Positions 8,237-17,465 are shown, counted from the first letter of the stretch. The stretch is DNA of 42,580 nt from Acidobacteriota bacterium (GCA_025353165.1 JANXRE010000079.1:1-42580), one strand, 5' to 3'. A program made the numbers and translations. Notes: a model not told the origin generated them from the sequence alone.

Positions 8237-9584
8237 ACACCTGCTGAAGATCGGCGTCTCCGGAATCCGCGGCGTGGTCGGAGAGTTCCTGACGCCATCG
8301 CTGGCCCTCGCTTTCGCCCAGGCGTTCGGATCCTACGTGGGCCCGGGCCGCGTGGTGGTCGGGCGCGACACTCGCACCAGTGGCCCCATGCTCCAGCACG
8401 CCGTGCAGTGCGGGCTCCTCGCGGCCGGGTGCGAAGTTGTCGACGTCGGCGTGCTCCCGACCCCCACCATCCAGATCTACACCGGCGCGACACGCGCCCG
8501 CGGTGGCCTCGCCATCACGGCCTCCCACAATCCGCCGGAGTACAACGCGCTCAAGCTCTTCAACTCGCACGGCCTGTTCTTCAACACCTACGAGCGCACC
8601 GAGCTCCTCGACATCTACCACCAGAGCGATTTCCATCAGGCCGAGAACGACGAGATCCGCCGGGTCTCTCACGACTATGAGGTTCCCCGCCGCATGCACG
8701 TCGAGTGTGTACTCCAGCACGTCGATGCCGAACGGATCCGCGCGCGCGGCTTCCGCGTAGGTCTCGATGCGGTGAACGGAGCGGGTTCCGTCATGACGCC
8801 GGGCTTTCTCACGGACACGCTCGGCTGCGAGCTGCACGCCATCTCGATCGACCCCACGAAAATCTTCCCGCGCGTTGCCGAGCCTCGCCCGGACACTCTC
8901 GGCGACCTCGCGCAACTGGTCCGCGACCGGCGGTGCGACATCGGTTTCGGCCAGGATCCCGACGGCGACCGGCTCGCGGTGGCCGACGAGAACGGAAACG
9001 TCCTCGACAACGACGATGTTCTCGCGCTGGTGGTGGACGCGGCGCTGGAACGCCACGCCGGCGACGTGGTCGTGAACCTCACGACCTCCTCCGTGGTCGA
9101 CGACATCGCGCGCTTGCACGGCCGCCGCGTGTTTCGCACGCCGGTCGGGGAAGCGAACGTCGTGGAAACCATGCAGGCGGTGAAAGCCGTGATCGGCGGC
9201 GAAGGCTCGAACGGCGGGATCATCTTCCCGCCGGTGCATCTCTGCCGCGACAGCTACACAGGGATGGCGTTTCTGCTGGAGCGCATGGCCGCGACCGGCT
9301 GCACCATCGGCGAACTCGCCGCGCGCCTCCCGCGCTACTACCGCAAATTAGGCAAAGTGGCGTTCGAGCACGGCAAACTGGGCCCGCTGATGCAATCGCT
9401 CGAAGAGCACTTCCCAAACGCGAAGCTCGATCGATCCGACGGCTTAAAGCTCATCCTGGACGACGCATGGATCCACGTGCGGGCGTCCAACACCGAGCCG
9501 CTATTGCGTCTCGCCGCCGAAGCGCGCTCCGAGGATCGCGTCGAGCAACTCTACGGGGACGTCCACCGCGCCCTCGAATCCTAG
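8226..9584 (+). CDS. Phosphoglucosamine mutase/phosphomannomutase-like enzyme, second of the tandem pair
   Basis: The product is a 452-residue member of the phosphohexomutase family with all four signature elements intact: TASHNPPEYN with catalytic Ser100, DPDGDR (244-249), GEGSNGG (325-331) and RASNTEP near the C-terminus. The family includes GlmM, which makes glucosamine-1-phosphate for cell-wall precursors, as well as ManB and Pgm types. Which one this is cannot be told from sequence alone. The ATG lies inside the end of the upstream paralog, indicating coupling. The stop codon sits in a CCTAGG palindrome shared with the stop of a convergent M16 peptidase remnant. Its 3' third is duplicated at 12317-12636. 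Confidence 0.88.
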   Translation: MPREHLLKIGVSGIRGVVGEFLTPSLALAFAQAFGSYVGPGRVVVGRDTRTSGPMLQHAVQCGLLAAGCEVVDVGVLPTPTIQIYTGATRARGGLAITASHNPPEYNALKLFNSHGLFFNTYERTELLDIYHQSDFHQAENDEIRRVSHDYEVPRRMHVECVLQHVDAERIRARGFRVGLDAVNGAGSVMTPGFLTDTLGCELHAISIDPTKIFPRVAEPRPDTLGDLAQLVRDRRCDIGFGQDPDGDRLAVADENGNVLDNDDVLALVVDAALERHAGDVVVNLTTSSVVDDIARLHGRRVFRTPVGEANVVETMQAVKAVIGGEGSNGGIIFPPVHLCRDSYTGMAFLLERMAATGCTIGELAARLPRYYRKLGKVAFEHGKLGPLMQSLEEHFPNAKLDRSDGLKLILDDAWIHVRASNTEPLLRLAAEARSEDRVEQLYGDVHRALES

Positions 9585-9764
9585 GTCGGCTGTTGTAATG
9601 CATTCCCGTCGGCGTCGAGGAACTTCACCTCTCCCAATCCGAGCTGGCGGATCGGCGCCTCGATCTTGCTGCGATCGCCGACTACGACCCACACCAGATG
9701 GTCCGGGCGAATCGTCGATTTGGCCGCATCGGTTACCGCCGGTACGGTCAGTGGCCGGACTTTC
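9581..9764 (-). pseudogene. 3' tail of an M16 peptidase gene, copy next to the intact mutase
   Basis: The minus strand reads VPAVTDAAKSTIRPDHLVW, VVVGDRSKIEAPIRQLGLG, EVKFLDADGNAL and then a stop. It is nearly the same as the end of the M16 pseudogene at 12631-12800. Homology ends abruptly near 9764, where a stray Oar C-terminal fragment begins. The rest of the peptidase is absent here, so this marks the original convergent mutase/peptidase junction, cut by a rearrangement. Confidence 0.8.
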
Positions 9765-9765
9765 C

Positions 9766-9850
9766 GAGTTCCGTATCGGCGCGAGCGCGTACAACCTCTT
9801 CAGCCACCCCAGCTTCGGCAACCCCAGCCAGAACGTGGCCGGCGGAAATT
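9766..9850 (+). pseudogene. Stray fragment of an Oar-like receptor C-terminus
   Basis: The plus frame FRIGASAYNLFSHPSFGNPS followed by QNVAGG matches residues near the end of the Oar-like protein at 2458-5844 (FRIGATALNIFNHPSFGNPS). The DNA is also nearly identical over about 50 bases. Nothing else of an Oar gene is attached on either side. The stretch from 9851 to about 10020 that follows is not recognisable. Confidence 0.7.
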
Positions 9851-10023
9851 CAAGCCAGTCCCCATTATTCCGGACCCGCCACTTGTGCCACGGGCTTATA
9901 GATAGTGACTCCGGAGGCCAAAGATGCTGAGTGAGTCGAACTTCTCGATGTTTGGGGATCTGGAGCCGAGCGGGGATGGGGGTGCGGGGCAATGGGTCGG
10001 CGTTTGAGACCCCTTGCCCCGCT

Positions 10024-10459
10024 CAGCGCGGTAGAGGCAAGCGCCGGTCCGGCGCTGGCTCCGCGCTTGCTGGCTGCCTTCGGCGCGCAAAGAGGCCGCT
10101 ACCAGAGCGCCGCGGACCTGCAGACGTTCTCCGGAATTGCTCCCGTTACCCAGCGCAGCGGCAAGTTTGAATGGGTTCCCGTTCGCTGGGCCTGCCCGCG
10201 CTTTCTCCGTCAGACCTTTCACAAATGGGCCGCTCACTGGGTCGCCTTCTGCGACTGGGCCAGCGCTTACTACCGTCTCCAGCGGGACCGCGGAAAAGAC
10301 CATCACGCCGCCGTCCGGGCACTGGCTTTCAAATGGATCCGCATCGCCTTTCGTTGCTGGAAAGACGGCGTTCTCTACGACGACGCCCGCTATGTCCAGA
10401 GTCTCCGCCGCCGTGGTTCACCGCTGATAGCTCTCCTCGACAACCCCGTCGTGCCATAA
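10024..10459 (+). mobile_element. IS110-family transposase, C-terminal fragment
   Basis: The frame reads EASAGPALAPRLLAAFG, YQSAADLQTFSGIAPVTQRSGK, WACPRFLRQTFHKWAAH, YYRLQRDRGKDHHAAVRAL and FKWIRIAFRCWKDG, and stops at 10459. This is the Transposase_20 (IS116/IS110/IS902) C-terminal domain. The N-terminal DEDD RuvC-like catalytic domain is completely absent, so the element is dead. The first residues from 9992 look like random read-in. It sits among duplicated mutase/peptidase fragments and is a plausible agent of those rearrangements. Confidence 0.85.
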
Positions 10460-10935
10460 AAAGCGGAACCTTGCCTTTATGCCAAAGTCACTTTCTCCTT
10501 GACTGGAACTACTCAGATGACTGCCTAGACGAATGTGCGCGCGCTCCTTCCCGCCTCACCGCCGAACTTCCGCGCTATCGTAGACGCAGTGAGCCCAAAA
10601 ATCCCTGTGCATCTCGCACGTCGGTCTGCGGGGAGTCGAGCAGTTCTATTCGGACGTGCACCGCGCCCTCGAATGCCGACCTCAAGTTGGATCCGGTTGG
10701 GTAACGGGGATTGCTACCCTCCACCCTCCACACGCGCCTCGAGGATATTACCGTGACACAGGGTTAACAGCCTTGACTAGTTAACTTCAGTAACTTGACT
10801 AGAGTCTTCCTCTCCAAACGCGATAACCGCACGCCGATCAGTTCGCGACCGTTGCCCGTAGCCAACGATGGACTGCGAACACCAAGTCCCACCGACTCGA
10901 CTCCCGCTTGAATGCCACGCAGACAAACGTCTTGT
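10460..10935. other. Decayed stretch with a collapsed mutase remnant
   Basis: About 10578-10680 is a mutase scar described separately. The remainder (10681-10935) has no recognisable gene. It contains two copies of CTTGACTAG (10772-10780 and 10794-10802) and two GTTAAC palindromes (10763 and 10780) whose role is unknown. Confidence 0.5.
10578..10680 (+). pseudogene. Scar of the tandem mutase pair, 5' end joined to 3' end
   Basis: Bases 10580-10628 resemble the start region of the first mutase (6852-6907: TATCGTAG, CAGTGAG, CCAAAAATCCCT, CATCTCGCACGTCGG). They are followed directly by bases like the very end of the second mutase (about 9540-9577: GTCGAGCA, ACG, TCCACCGCGCCCTCGAAT). A third copy of the two-gene unit has thus lost almost its whole interior, about 2.6 kb. 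Confidence 0.7.
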
Positions 10936-11934
10936 TTACGGATTCAACTTCCGGGTCTTCTGAAGCTCCAACAATACCGCATCCATTCCGCTGGTCGCGT
11001 GAACCATCCTAAGCCGATCAAGCCCCGGTGTTGTAACAAGACGCTTCTTGACATCCGATATGCTCGCACCCGATGCAAAATAAGCCAGTAGAGACTGGTG
11101 TTTTGCGAGCAGATCCTTGCGTTGGCACTCTAGCAAACCGTGGAAATGGTCTTTGAGAGGTCCGATCCTGCTACCGTCATCGAATTCCGCATAGACTACG
11201 GTAGCAACGGCCTGCGACACGGAACCACCGCGGATGGCCAACGCGGCCAACACATCCGCATCCGTTCGGGACGAAACGAAAGCGGCATCCAAATCCCAGG
11301 AGTCGGTAACAGTGGTTGCCACTACGTGTTGCCCCTTGAGATTCTCGAAATTCCAAACCACTACCAGCGTGATGAGGCCAGCGCGCGCTGTGTTTGTAAT
11401 ATGGTAGGAGTGAAAGGAAAAAACACCATTCTCCCAGCCGGCCGCGACTTCCGATACCGCGATCGGCATGTCGGCCGGGATTTGAAAATGCACGATTGTA
11501 GTGCTGGTGCTGTCCGGTATCGCGGTGGTGAAGCAATTGACGCAGGATGTGACCTGGACGAGTGGTGAAGCTGCGACGGGGGCCCCGGCTGGCCCTGTAC
11601 ATCCTCCAATGCCACAAGTCATACCGGGACACCCAGAGTAGGATGTACACGTTTGCGAAGTGCTTACCGACTTACAGCTTGCACACTGACTCGGACAATC
11701 GCCCGATATAACCGTGCAAGTGACTTGTCCCTGCACCGGATGGCACATACAGGCGAGTGCGAAACTCCCCGAATTGCACACGGAACAATCAATGCAGCCG
11801 CACACGTTACCTGCGGGGCACTGAAAAGTACGGCAAGCATCTGTCGCGTTCACAGTCTGTGTAAGAGTTGAGCCGAGAAGAAACAGGCCCATTAGCCCAC
11901 TACTACGAAGAAATACGGAAGCCATCGCCCTCAT
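10936..11934 (-). CDS. Cys-rich secreted protein of unknown function
   Basis: The 332-residue product has a signal peptide (MRAMASVFLRSSGLMGLFLL, mature end about residue 30). An N-terminal cysteine-rich third follows (repeated C..C spacing from CRTFQCPAGNVCGCIDCSVC to about residue 115, some 20 cysteines) and then a Cys-poor C-terminal region of mixed fold. The cysteines suggest disulfide knots outside the cytoplasm. No known domain is recognised. The start at 11934 is supported by GGAGG 9 bases upstream. A possible sigma-70 promoter lies at 11955-11983. Codon use is less GC-biased than neighbouring intact genes. It is the only clearly intact gene between two blocks of pseudogenes. Confidence 0.7.
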   Translation of the reverse strand: MRAMASVFLRSSGLMGLFLLGSTLTQTVNATDACRTFQCPAGNVCGCIDCSVCNSGSFALACMCHPVQGQVTCTVISGDCPSQCASCKSVSTSQTCTSYSGCPGMTCGIGGCTGPAGAPVAASPLVQVTSCVNCFTTAIPDSTSTTIVHFQIPADMPIAVSEVAAGWENGVFSFHSYHITNTARAGLITLVVVWNFENLKGQHVVATTVTDSWDLDAAFVSSRTDADVLAALAIRGGSVSQAVATVVYAEFDDGSRIGPLKDHFHGLLECQRKDLLAKHQSLLAYFASGASISDVKKRLVTTPGLDRLRMVHATSGMDAVLLELQKTRKLNP

Positions 11935-11954
11935 TTGAATAATCCTCCGGGGAA

Positions 11955-11983
11955 AGGCTACCACGAGGTCTTATTGTCGTCAA
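11955..11983 (-). promoter_or_regulatory. Possible sigma-70 promoter of the Cys-rich protein gene
   Basis: On the minus strand TTGACG (11983-11978) is followed after 17 bases by TAGCCT (11960-11955), a good -35 and a poor -10. It lies just upstream of the GGAGG ribosome binding site. Confidence 0.35.
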
Positions 11984-12316
11984 CCCCCTTGCCGGCAGCG
12001 GTAGTGGCTCAACTTGATTGAACGCCTGGAATTGAACGAAAATTGCATTGCCCCGCTACTCGGAGCGTCTGAATGGCTTTCGGAGAGTAAGCCGTGCAGA
12101 AGCCTCTCGCAGGGCCTGTAGGATTATGCCTCAGCAAGGGGTAAGATTGAACGGAAAGCCCCGGCACGCTGACGTGTTGGTCGCCTCCTCCATAATAAAC
12201 AATCGTGTCGTGGTTGTTTGAGAAACCAGTGAAAGCCAGCCCCTTTGAAGAGCGGCCGCTGACAAATGATCGCGCTTTGAAAATCGTTTTCTCCGAACAT
12301 CTGATCGAGCATCACC
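11984..12316. other. Unassigned stretch before the duplicated mutase end
   Basis: No gene is recognised. A minus-strand frame ending at 12131 has a protein-like C-terminus (LFIMEEATNTSACRGFPF) but no identifiable family. It runs into the antisense of the mutase remnant, so it is probably another truncated fragment. Confidence 0.4.
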
Positions 12317-12636
12317 CGGGATGGCGTTCCTGCTCCAGGCATGGGGTGACGGGCTGCACCATTGGCGAACTCGCGGCGCGCCTCCCACGCTACTACCGCA
12401 AATTGGGCAAAGTGGCATTCGAGCACGGCAAGCTCGGGCCGCTGATGCAATCGCTGGAAGAGCAATTCCCGAACGCGAAGCTCGACCGTTCCGACGGCCT
12501 GAAGCTCATCCTCGACGACGCCTGGATCCATGCGCGAGCGTCCAACACCGAGCCGCTGCTACGCCTCGCCGCCGAAGCGCGCTCCGAGGATCGCGTCGAG
12601 CAGCTCTACGCCGAAGTGGTGTGGCGCGTCCTATAA
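12317..12636 (+). pseudogene. Truncated duplicate of the phosphohexomutase 3' end
   Basis: From about 12317 the DNA closely follows 9261-9584. The protein is TGCTIGELAARLPRYYRKLG, FEHGKLGPLMQSLEE, LDRSDGLKLILDDAWIHARA, SNTEPLLRLAAEARSEDRV, ending EVVWRVL before the stop at 12636. Only the last third of the enzyme is present. The catalytic serine, metal loop and sugar loop are all missing. The stop overlaps the stop of the convergent M16 pseudogene, exactly as at 9581-9584, so the two-gene junction was duplicated as a unit. Confidence 0.85.
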
Positions 12637-14060
12637 CGGATTTCCGTCGGCGTCGAGGAACCTCACTTCGCCCAGTCCCAGCTGGCGGATCGGCGCCTCG
12701 ATCCTGGCGCGGTCGCCAACCACGATCCACACCAGATTGTCCGGGTGAATCGTCGACTTCGCCGCATCGGTTACCGCCGGTACGGCCAGTGACCGGACCT
12801 TCCGCGCGAAGGTGTCGTAGTAGTCGTCCGGCAACCCGAACTGCACCTGTTCTAGAATCGAATTCCCGACTTCGTCGATGGTCGCGCGCGACCCGGGGAG
12901 CTTCAGCGTCATGGTGTTCTGCGCGCGCTGCAACTCCGCGGCCGTCGGCGGGCGATCGCTCACGATACCGTGGAACTTTTTGTTCAGCTCGTCGAGAGAC
13001 TCCTTGGTCTTGTCCGACTGCACCGGAGCGAATGCAACGAAGGGCTGCTGTCCCCGCGCGCCCCACAAGAAAGTCTCCGCGCCGTAAGGACCAGTGTTTG
13101 TCCTCGCGCAAGTTCATGTTGACGCGCGCGCCGAAGTCGCCTCCGAAGATCGAGTTCATCGTCTCGATGGCGATCTGATCCGGGTTGTTTCGCGGCGGCG
13201 CGAGCTGGCAAACCGCTATGTCCGACTGAAGCGCGCCGGGCCGGTCGATGATGTACACCTCGGATTTGGCCGGCAACTGGACGCGGCCGATGTTCTTGGC
13301 CGGCACATCCCGTTTCGGCCAACCGGCAAATAGCTTTTCGAGTTTCGGCGCGATCTCGGCCAGGGTTGTGTCCCCGACCACGACCAGCGTACCGTTGTTG
13401 GGGCGGAACCAGGTCTGGTGAAATTTCACCAGGTCCTCGCGGGTGAGCTTGGCTACCGACTCTTCGGTGCCGGAACCGGTCAAGGGATTCCCATAGGAGC
13501 GGCCCTTTCCGTACAGCAGCGCCGGGAACACGCGCAGAAGCATGGATCTCCCGGTGACTTTCTCCCGCTGAATCGCGGCGAGTTGCTGTTTCTGTTGCCG
13601 CGCGAAGTCCTCCCGCGGGAAAACGGGGTTGAGGATCACATCCGCATATAGCGCCAGGGAGGGGTCCAGTTTCGCCTTGAGAGCGGAAAGGCGGACCACG
13701 GAAACATCGAGGTCCGAGAATGCGTTCAACTGCGCGCCCAGCAATGCCTGCTCATCGCTGATCTGCAGGGCCGCGGTGGCTTGGGCTGTTCCCGGCAGAG
13801 CGGACTGGTCCGCGGCATAACCGGCATCCAGCACAAGCCATAAATTCACCAGGGGCGTTTCGTGCCGTTCCGCCAATACACTCCAGGCGTTTTCTTCGTT
13901 TATGTCCGGCAAGATTCCGGCTCCGGCAACACCGGGCGGAGGACGATGGGGTGAGCGCTCCGCACGCACGAGTTCGGCGATTCGGTCTTCCTTGAAAGAG
14001 CCGACAGAGGGAGCCACTACGAGTAGCGCTTCGCCGCCGCAGCATGCAGACCTCTGGGCT
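12631..14060 (-). pseudogene. M16-family zinc peptidase, 5'-truncated and frameshifted
   Basis: Minus-strand homology covers the second half of an M16B (pitrilysin/PqqL-like) peptidase. It includes LAERHETPLVNLWLVLDAGY, ALLGAQLNAFSDLDVS, LYADVILNPVFPREDF, QQKQQLAAIQREK, GKGRSYGNPLTGSGTEES, WFRPNNGTLVVVGD, the VYIIDRPGALQS segment and FGARVNMNLREDKHWS. At 13085-13087 one extra A on the plus strand shifts the frame. Reading then continues in another frame as WGARGQQPFVAFAPVQSDKT, RPPTAAELQRAQNTMTL and GLPDDYYDTFARKV, to DADGNPL and the stop at 12631. The N-terminal catalytic half with the HxxEH zinc site is absent; upstream DNA beyond about 14060 is unrelated. The gene was convergent with a mutase gene before rearrangement. 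Confidence 0.82.
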
Positions 14061-14120
14061 CATGCATGCTGGGCGAGCCGACCAGAGCGTTCGCGGCGCG
14101 GGCATTGCGCCCCGCTCAAG

Positions 14121-17100
14121 TCAGAAGTGAAACTTCAGGGCAAACTGCAACTGCCGCTGCGGTATGACTGTCGACGTGATCACTCCAGCCGCGCCAGGAC
14201 CGTCCGTGATGTAGTTGTCCGGTTGCGCGAAGACGGCATGATTCAACACGTTAAACGCTTCCGCGCGGAACTCGAACTTGTAGCGCTCCGTGAGGCCGAA
14301 GACCTTGCGAATCGACAGATCTGTGGTCACTCCCCCCGGGCCTTCCAGTATGTTCTTGCCGGCATTGCCGAACGTGTAGGGCGCGGGAAGAGGAAAGGCG
14401 CTGATATCAAACCAACGGTTCGGAGAGCGCTGCCCGGAAGGCAGATTCCCGCTCGCAATCCGATCGGTACGAGCCGATCCATTGGAACCGGTATTCGACG
14501 GGTCGTAGCCCATTAGCGGTGAAAACGGAAAACCGCTCCTGATAGTGAAAATACTTCCGACATGCCACCCGCCGAGTGCCAGATCGGCCCCCCGGTTTGC
14601 ATTCAGAAAACGCCTTCCCTTGCCGACCGGCAGCTCATAATCAACGCTCGAAACCCACCTTAAGCGGTTATCGAAATCGGAAAGTCCCTTCTCCGCCTTC
14701 AGGTCGTAGGAGTTTTGTGGCCATGGAGAATTACAACAAATTTCTGGTTGATCGTTAATGGACTTACTGTAAGTGAACGCGCTCAAAAACATCAGTCCGT
14801 TGGACAGCCGCCTCTCCGCCTTCAACTGCACCGACTGATAGGTCGAGTTACCGTGGTTCTCGATGGAAGTGAATGGTCCGTATTGGCGATAGGGCCGGCG
14901 GAACTGAATATCTCCCGGACCCGGTATTGGATCCTGGTTGTGATCCACTAGAACCTGCAAATGAGTAGACTTCGAGCCGACATACGCGACTTCAAACAAA
15001 ATATTCGCCGGTAGTTGATTCTGGGTACTAACATTCCATTGATCGGCCACCGGCGCGTGGAGGCGAGAATCAATGCTGGTTACGCTGGCGAATTTTGCGT
15101 TGTTAGGATCGAGCGACGGAAAGCCTCCGCTGACGGTTAGCACCGGGGTCACGCCATCGCTCACAAAACTCGGCTCAAAGAAGAAAGGAAGGTTGTATGC
15201 GAGCTGCAGTGGGTCGCCGGTGCGAATTTCCTGGTAACTGAAGAAGCGCCCGTAGGCAGCCCGGAACACAGTCTTTCCCTGTCGAAAGGGGCTCCATGCC
15301 AGACCGACGCGCGGTGAGAAGTCATTCTTGTCTGTCGACGTTAAACCTTCGGAAGCGCCATTGTGAGCAGCTACGATAATCTGCCCTGTACTGAAATTGA
15401 AATTGCTCTGGCGATTGTGCACTTCTGCAATCGGGCTGGTGTAGTCGTAACGAAGGCCCAGATTTAGCGTAAGGGTCTGAGTCAGTTTGACATCATCCTG
15501 TATAAAGCCGCCGTAAATCTTCTGCCGGTTGCCGAAATAGGTCAGGGTGGAAATGACAGAGGTTGTCGGTAAACCCAACAGCATGTCTGCCAAGCCATTC
15601 CCGATGCCGTCGCCGGACGAAGGAGAATTCGCTGTGAACTCCCCCGTGAAGCCGAACCGGCCGCGCGGCTGGCCCACCTGGAAGAGATTGAACTGACTCT
15701 GGCGGAACTGCGCGCCCATTTTGATCGTCTGCTTGCCCAGGCTGATGCTCAGAGTATCTGATTGCTGGAACTCCTGGCTTGTGCTGATAGTTGGTGTGTA
15801 CCCTGGTTCTCCCAACCTGCTGTACGCATTCGGTTGAAACAGAGTGAGACCATTCACGGTGGGATTATCCGGTACGCCTGGGACGGACAGATCGCCCGGA
15901 GGATAATGCTGTCCGTACACGGGAATGTTATCGCGATAGTGATTGCGGCTCCAGCCCAACCGGATTTCGTTCACCATTCTGGGATTAATGGTGTAGGTAT
16001 GCGCGAGCGCGAGGCCGCGTGTCCCTTCGAAGTAGTTTCCGCTGCCGTAATTGCCGCCGTCGGCCAGCCCTGGTAGAGGGGGAGCCTGAAAACGTGTGCG
16101 CTGGCTCAGGGAGAACCGCCCAAACACCTGCTGTGTTGCGGATAGGATGTGATCGATGCGGACGTCCATCTGGTTGATCTTGTCGCTCCCGGGCGCATTC
16201 ACAATATAGTTATTCGCCCCTGCGCCGGCAACATTGGGAGCCGGGTAGAGCGATGCAACCGCTTTGCTGACACGATCGAGCCGGCCTACTGGGATAATGT
16301 TGGCCTGGCCGGGAATAGGCAAGCCCGTCACTGAATCAAATCCGAACCCGTCTCGCACGACGGAGCCGTTCACCGTTCGCGTGGTGGCCGGGTCGAAAAT
16401 CTCGTTGCTCTCAACGGGCCGGTTGAGAGCATCCACGCCCACCTGCGCTCCCAGGATGCCGCTGAAATCCCCGCTAGCCTCGCCGGTGGTCGGTACTGTG
16501 GAGATCAGGGTCTGGGCCGCGCGAACCTGCGAGCCCTGGTAATCGCCGAAGAAGAACGTCCTGTTCTTTAGAATCGGGCCGCCCAGCGTGCCGCCAAACT
16601 GGTTTTGTTTGAAAGGCGCCTTCGGCTGGTCCGCCGGCTCAAAGAAACCACGCGCGTCGAAAGCGGAGTTCCGCAGAAACTCGAAGGCGGTGCCATGGAA
16701 CTCGTTCGTTCCGGATTTTATGGTCGCGTTAATCACCGCGCCCCCGCTGCGCCCAAACTCAGCAGAGTAGTTACTGGTCTGCACCTTGAATTCCGCAATC
16801 GCGTCAACGCTCGTTCTCAAAACGTTACCGGCATTGTCATTGGAATTGTTATCGATTCCGTCCAGCATGAAGTTGTTGAGGTTGCCTCGATTGCCGTTAA
16901 CCGCGAAACTGCCCCCGGCATTGCCATTGGTGGCCGTGGTGGAGCCGTTTATGCCGCCCCCGTTCTCAGTGATCTTCGCAACGCCGGCGGTCAAGGTGGC
17001 CAATTGCGTGTAATCCCGGCCGTTCAAGGGGAGATCCGTGATTTGTCTGCTGCTGATGACGTTTCCGAGGGATGAGGTTTCCGTCTGCAGTACCGGCGTT

Positions 17101-17465
17101 TCCTCCTGAACGTTTACCGTTTCGGTAATGGCCCCCACTTCCAGAGTGAAATTGACTCTCACGCGGTCTTGGATCTGCAAGACGATGCCGGAACGAGTCT
17201 CCTGCTTGAAGCCCGTGGCTTTCGCGGTTATCGAGTACTGCCCGATCTTGAGCGGCGTGATCACAAAGTTGCCGGAGGAGTCGGCCTGGGTCGAGGTGCT
17301 GATGTTGGTATCCAACTCCTTGGCGGTGACCGACACACCGGGGACGACTGCCCCGCTGGAGTCTTGCACGGTGCCGACGATCGTGGCTGTGTCGACTTGA
17401 GCGTTCAGAAGGGTGATCGCGGATCCGGTTATCCCGAGCAGAAGAACCGCAAACAGTCTGTTCAT
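14121..17465 (-). CDS. Oar-like TonB-dependent receptor family protein, second copy
   Basis: The product is a 1114-residue outer-membrane protein. Residues 1-23 form a signal peptide (MNRLFAVLLLGITGSAITLL). A carboxypeptidase-regulatory-like domain spans about 25-110 (TATIVGTVQDSSGAVVPGVS, KIGQYSITAKATGFK). A plug region with SSRQITDLPLNGRDYTQLAT and LDGIDNNSNDNAGN follows, then a large barrel ending LQFALKFHF. It has the classical LPLNGR plug motif, which the first receptor (LPSAGG) lacks, so the two are distant paralogs. The start at 17465 is preferred because GGAG lies 8 bases before it; ATGs at 17477 and 17489 are alternatives. Unlike the first receptor it has no sigma-54 site; a sigma-70-like promoter is seen at 17498-17525. 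The substrate is unknown. Confidence 0.9.
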   Translation of the reverse strand: MNRLFAVLLLGITGSAITLLNAQVDTATIVGTVQDSSGAVVPGVSVTAKELDTNISTSTQADSSGNFVITPLKIGQYSITAKATGFKQETRSGIVLQIQDRVRVNFTLEVGAITETVNVQEETPVLQTETSSLGNVISSRQITDLPLNGRDYTQLATLTAGVAKITENGGGINGSTTATNGNAGGSFAVNGNRGNLNNFMLDGIDNNSNDNAGNVLRTSVDAIAEFKVQTSNYSAEFGRSGGAVINATIKSGTNEFHGTAFEFLRNSAFDARGFFEPADQPKAPFKQNQFGGTLGGPILKNRTFFFGDYQGSQVRAAQTLISTVPTTGEASGDFSGILGAQVGVDALNRPVESNEIFDPATTRTVNGSVVRDGFGFDSVTGLPIPGQANIIPVGRLDRVSKAVASLYPAPNVAGAGANNYIVNAPGSDKINQMDVRIDHILSATQQVFGRFSLSQRTRFQAPPLPGLADGGNYGSGNYFEGTRGLALAHTYTINPRMVNEIRLGWSRNHYRDNIPVYGQHYPPGDLSVPGVPDNPTVNGLTLFQPNAYSRLGEPGYTPTISTSQEFQQSDTLSISLGKQTIKMGAQFRQSQFNLFQVGQPRGRFGFTGEFTANSPSSGDGIGNGLADMLLGLPTTSVISTLTYFGNRQKIYGGFIQDDVKLTQTLTLNLGLRYDYTSPIAEVHNRQSNFNFSTGQIIVAAHNGASEGLTSTDKNDFSPRVGLAWSPFRQGKTVFRAAYGRFFSYQEIRTGDPLQLAYNLPFFFEPSFVSDGVTPVLTVSGGFPSLDPNNAKFASVTSIDSRLHAPVADQWNVSTQNQLPANILFEVAYVGSKSTHLQVLVDHNQDPIPGPGDIQFRRPYRQYGPFTSIENHGNSTYQSVQLKAERRLSNGLMFLSAFTYSKSINDQPEICCNSPWPQNSYDLKAEKGLSDFDNRLRWVSSVDYELPVGKGRRFLNANRGADLALGGWHVGSIFTIRSGFPFSPLMGYDPSNTGSNGSARTDRIASGNLPSGQRSPNRWFDISAFPLPAPYTFGNAGKNILEGPGGVTTDLSIRKVFGLTERYKFEFRAEAFNVLNHAVFAQPDNYITDGPGAAGVITSTVIPQRQLQFALKFHF

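Noticed and set aside
10040-10056. Perfect 8-bp palindrome AGCGCCGG-T-CCGGCGCT
   Set aside because: It lies inside the IS110 transposase coding sequence and encodes conserved residues (SAGPA). No sign of a separate function.
10763-10802. Two CTTGACTAG repeats and two GTTAAC palindromes
   Set aside because: They are short, lie in a decayed stretch, and no adjacent gene starts there. Could be chance or a remnant promoter.
14121-17465. Whether the second Oar-like gene is also sigma-54 dependent
   Set aside because: No TGGCAC/TTGC pair with the right spacing was found upstream on the minus strand. A sigma-70-like promoter is present instead.
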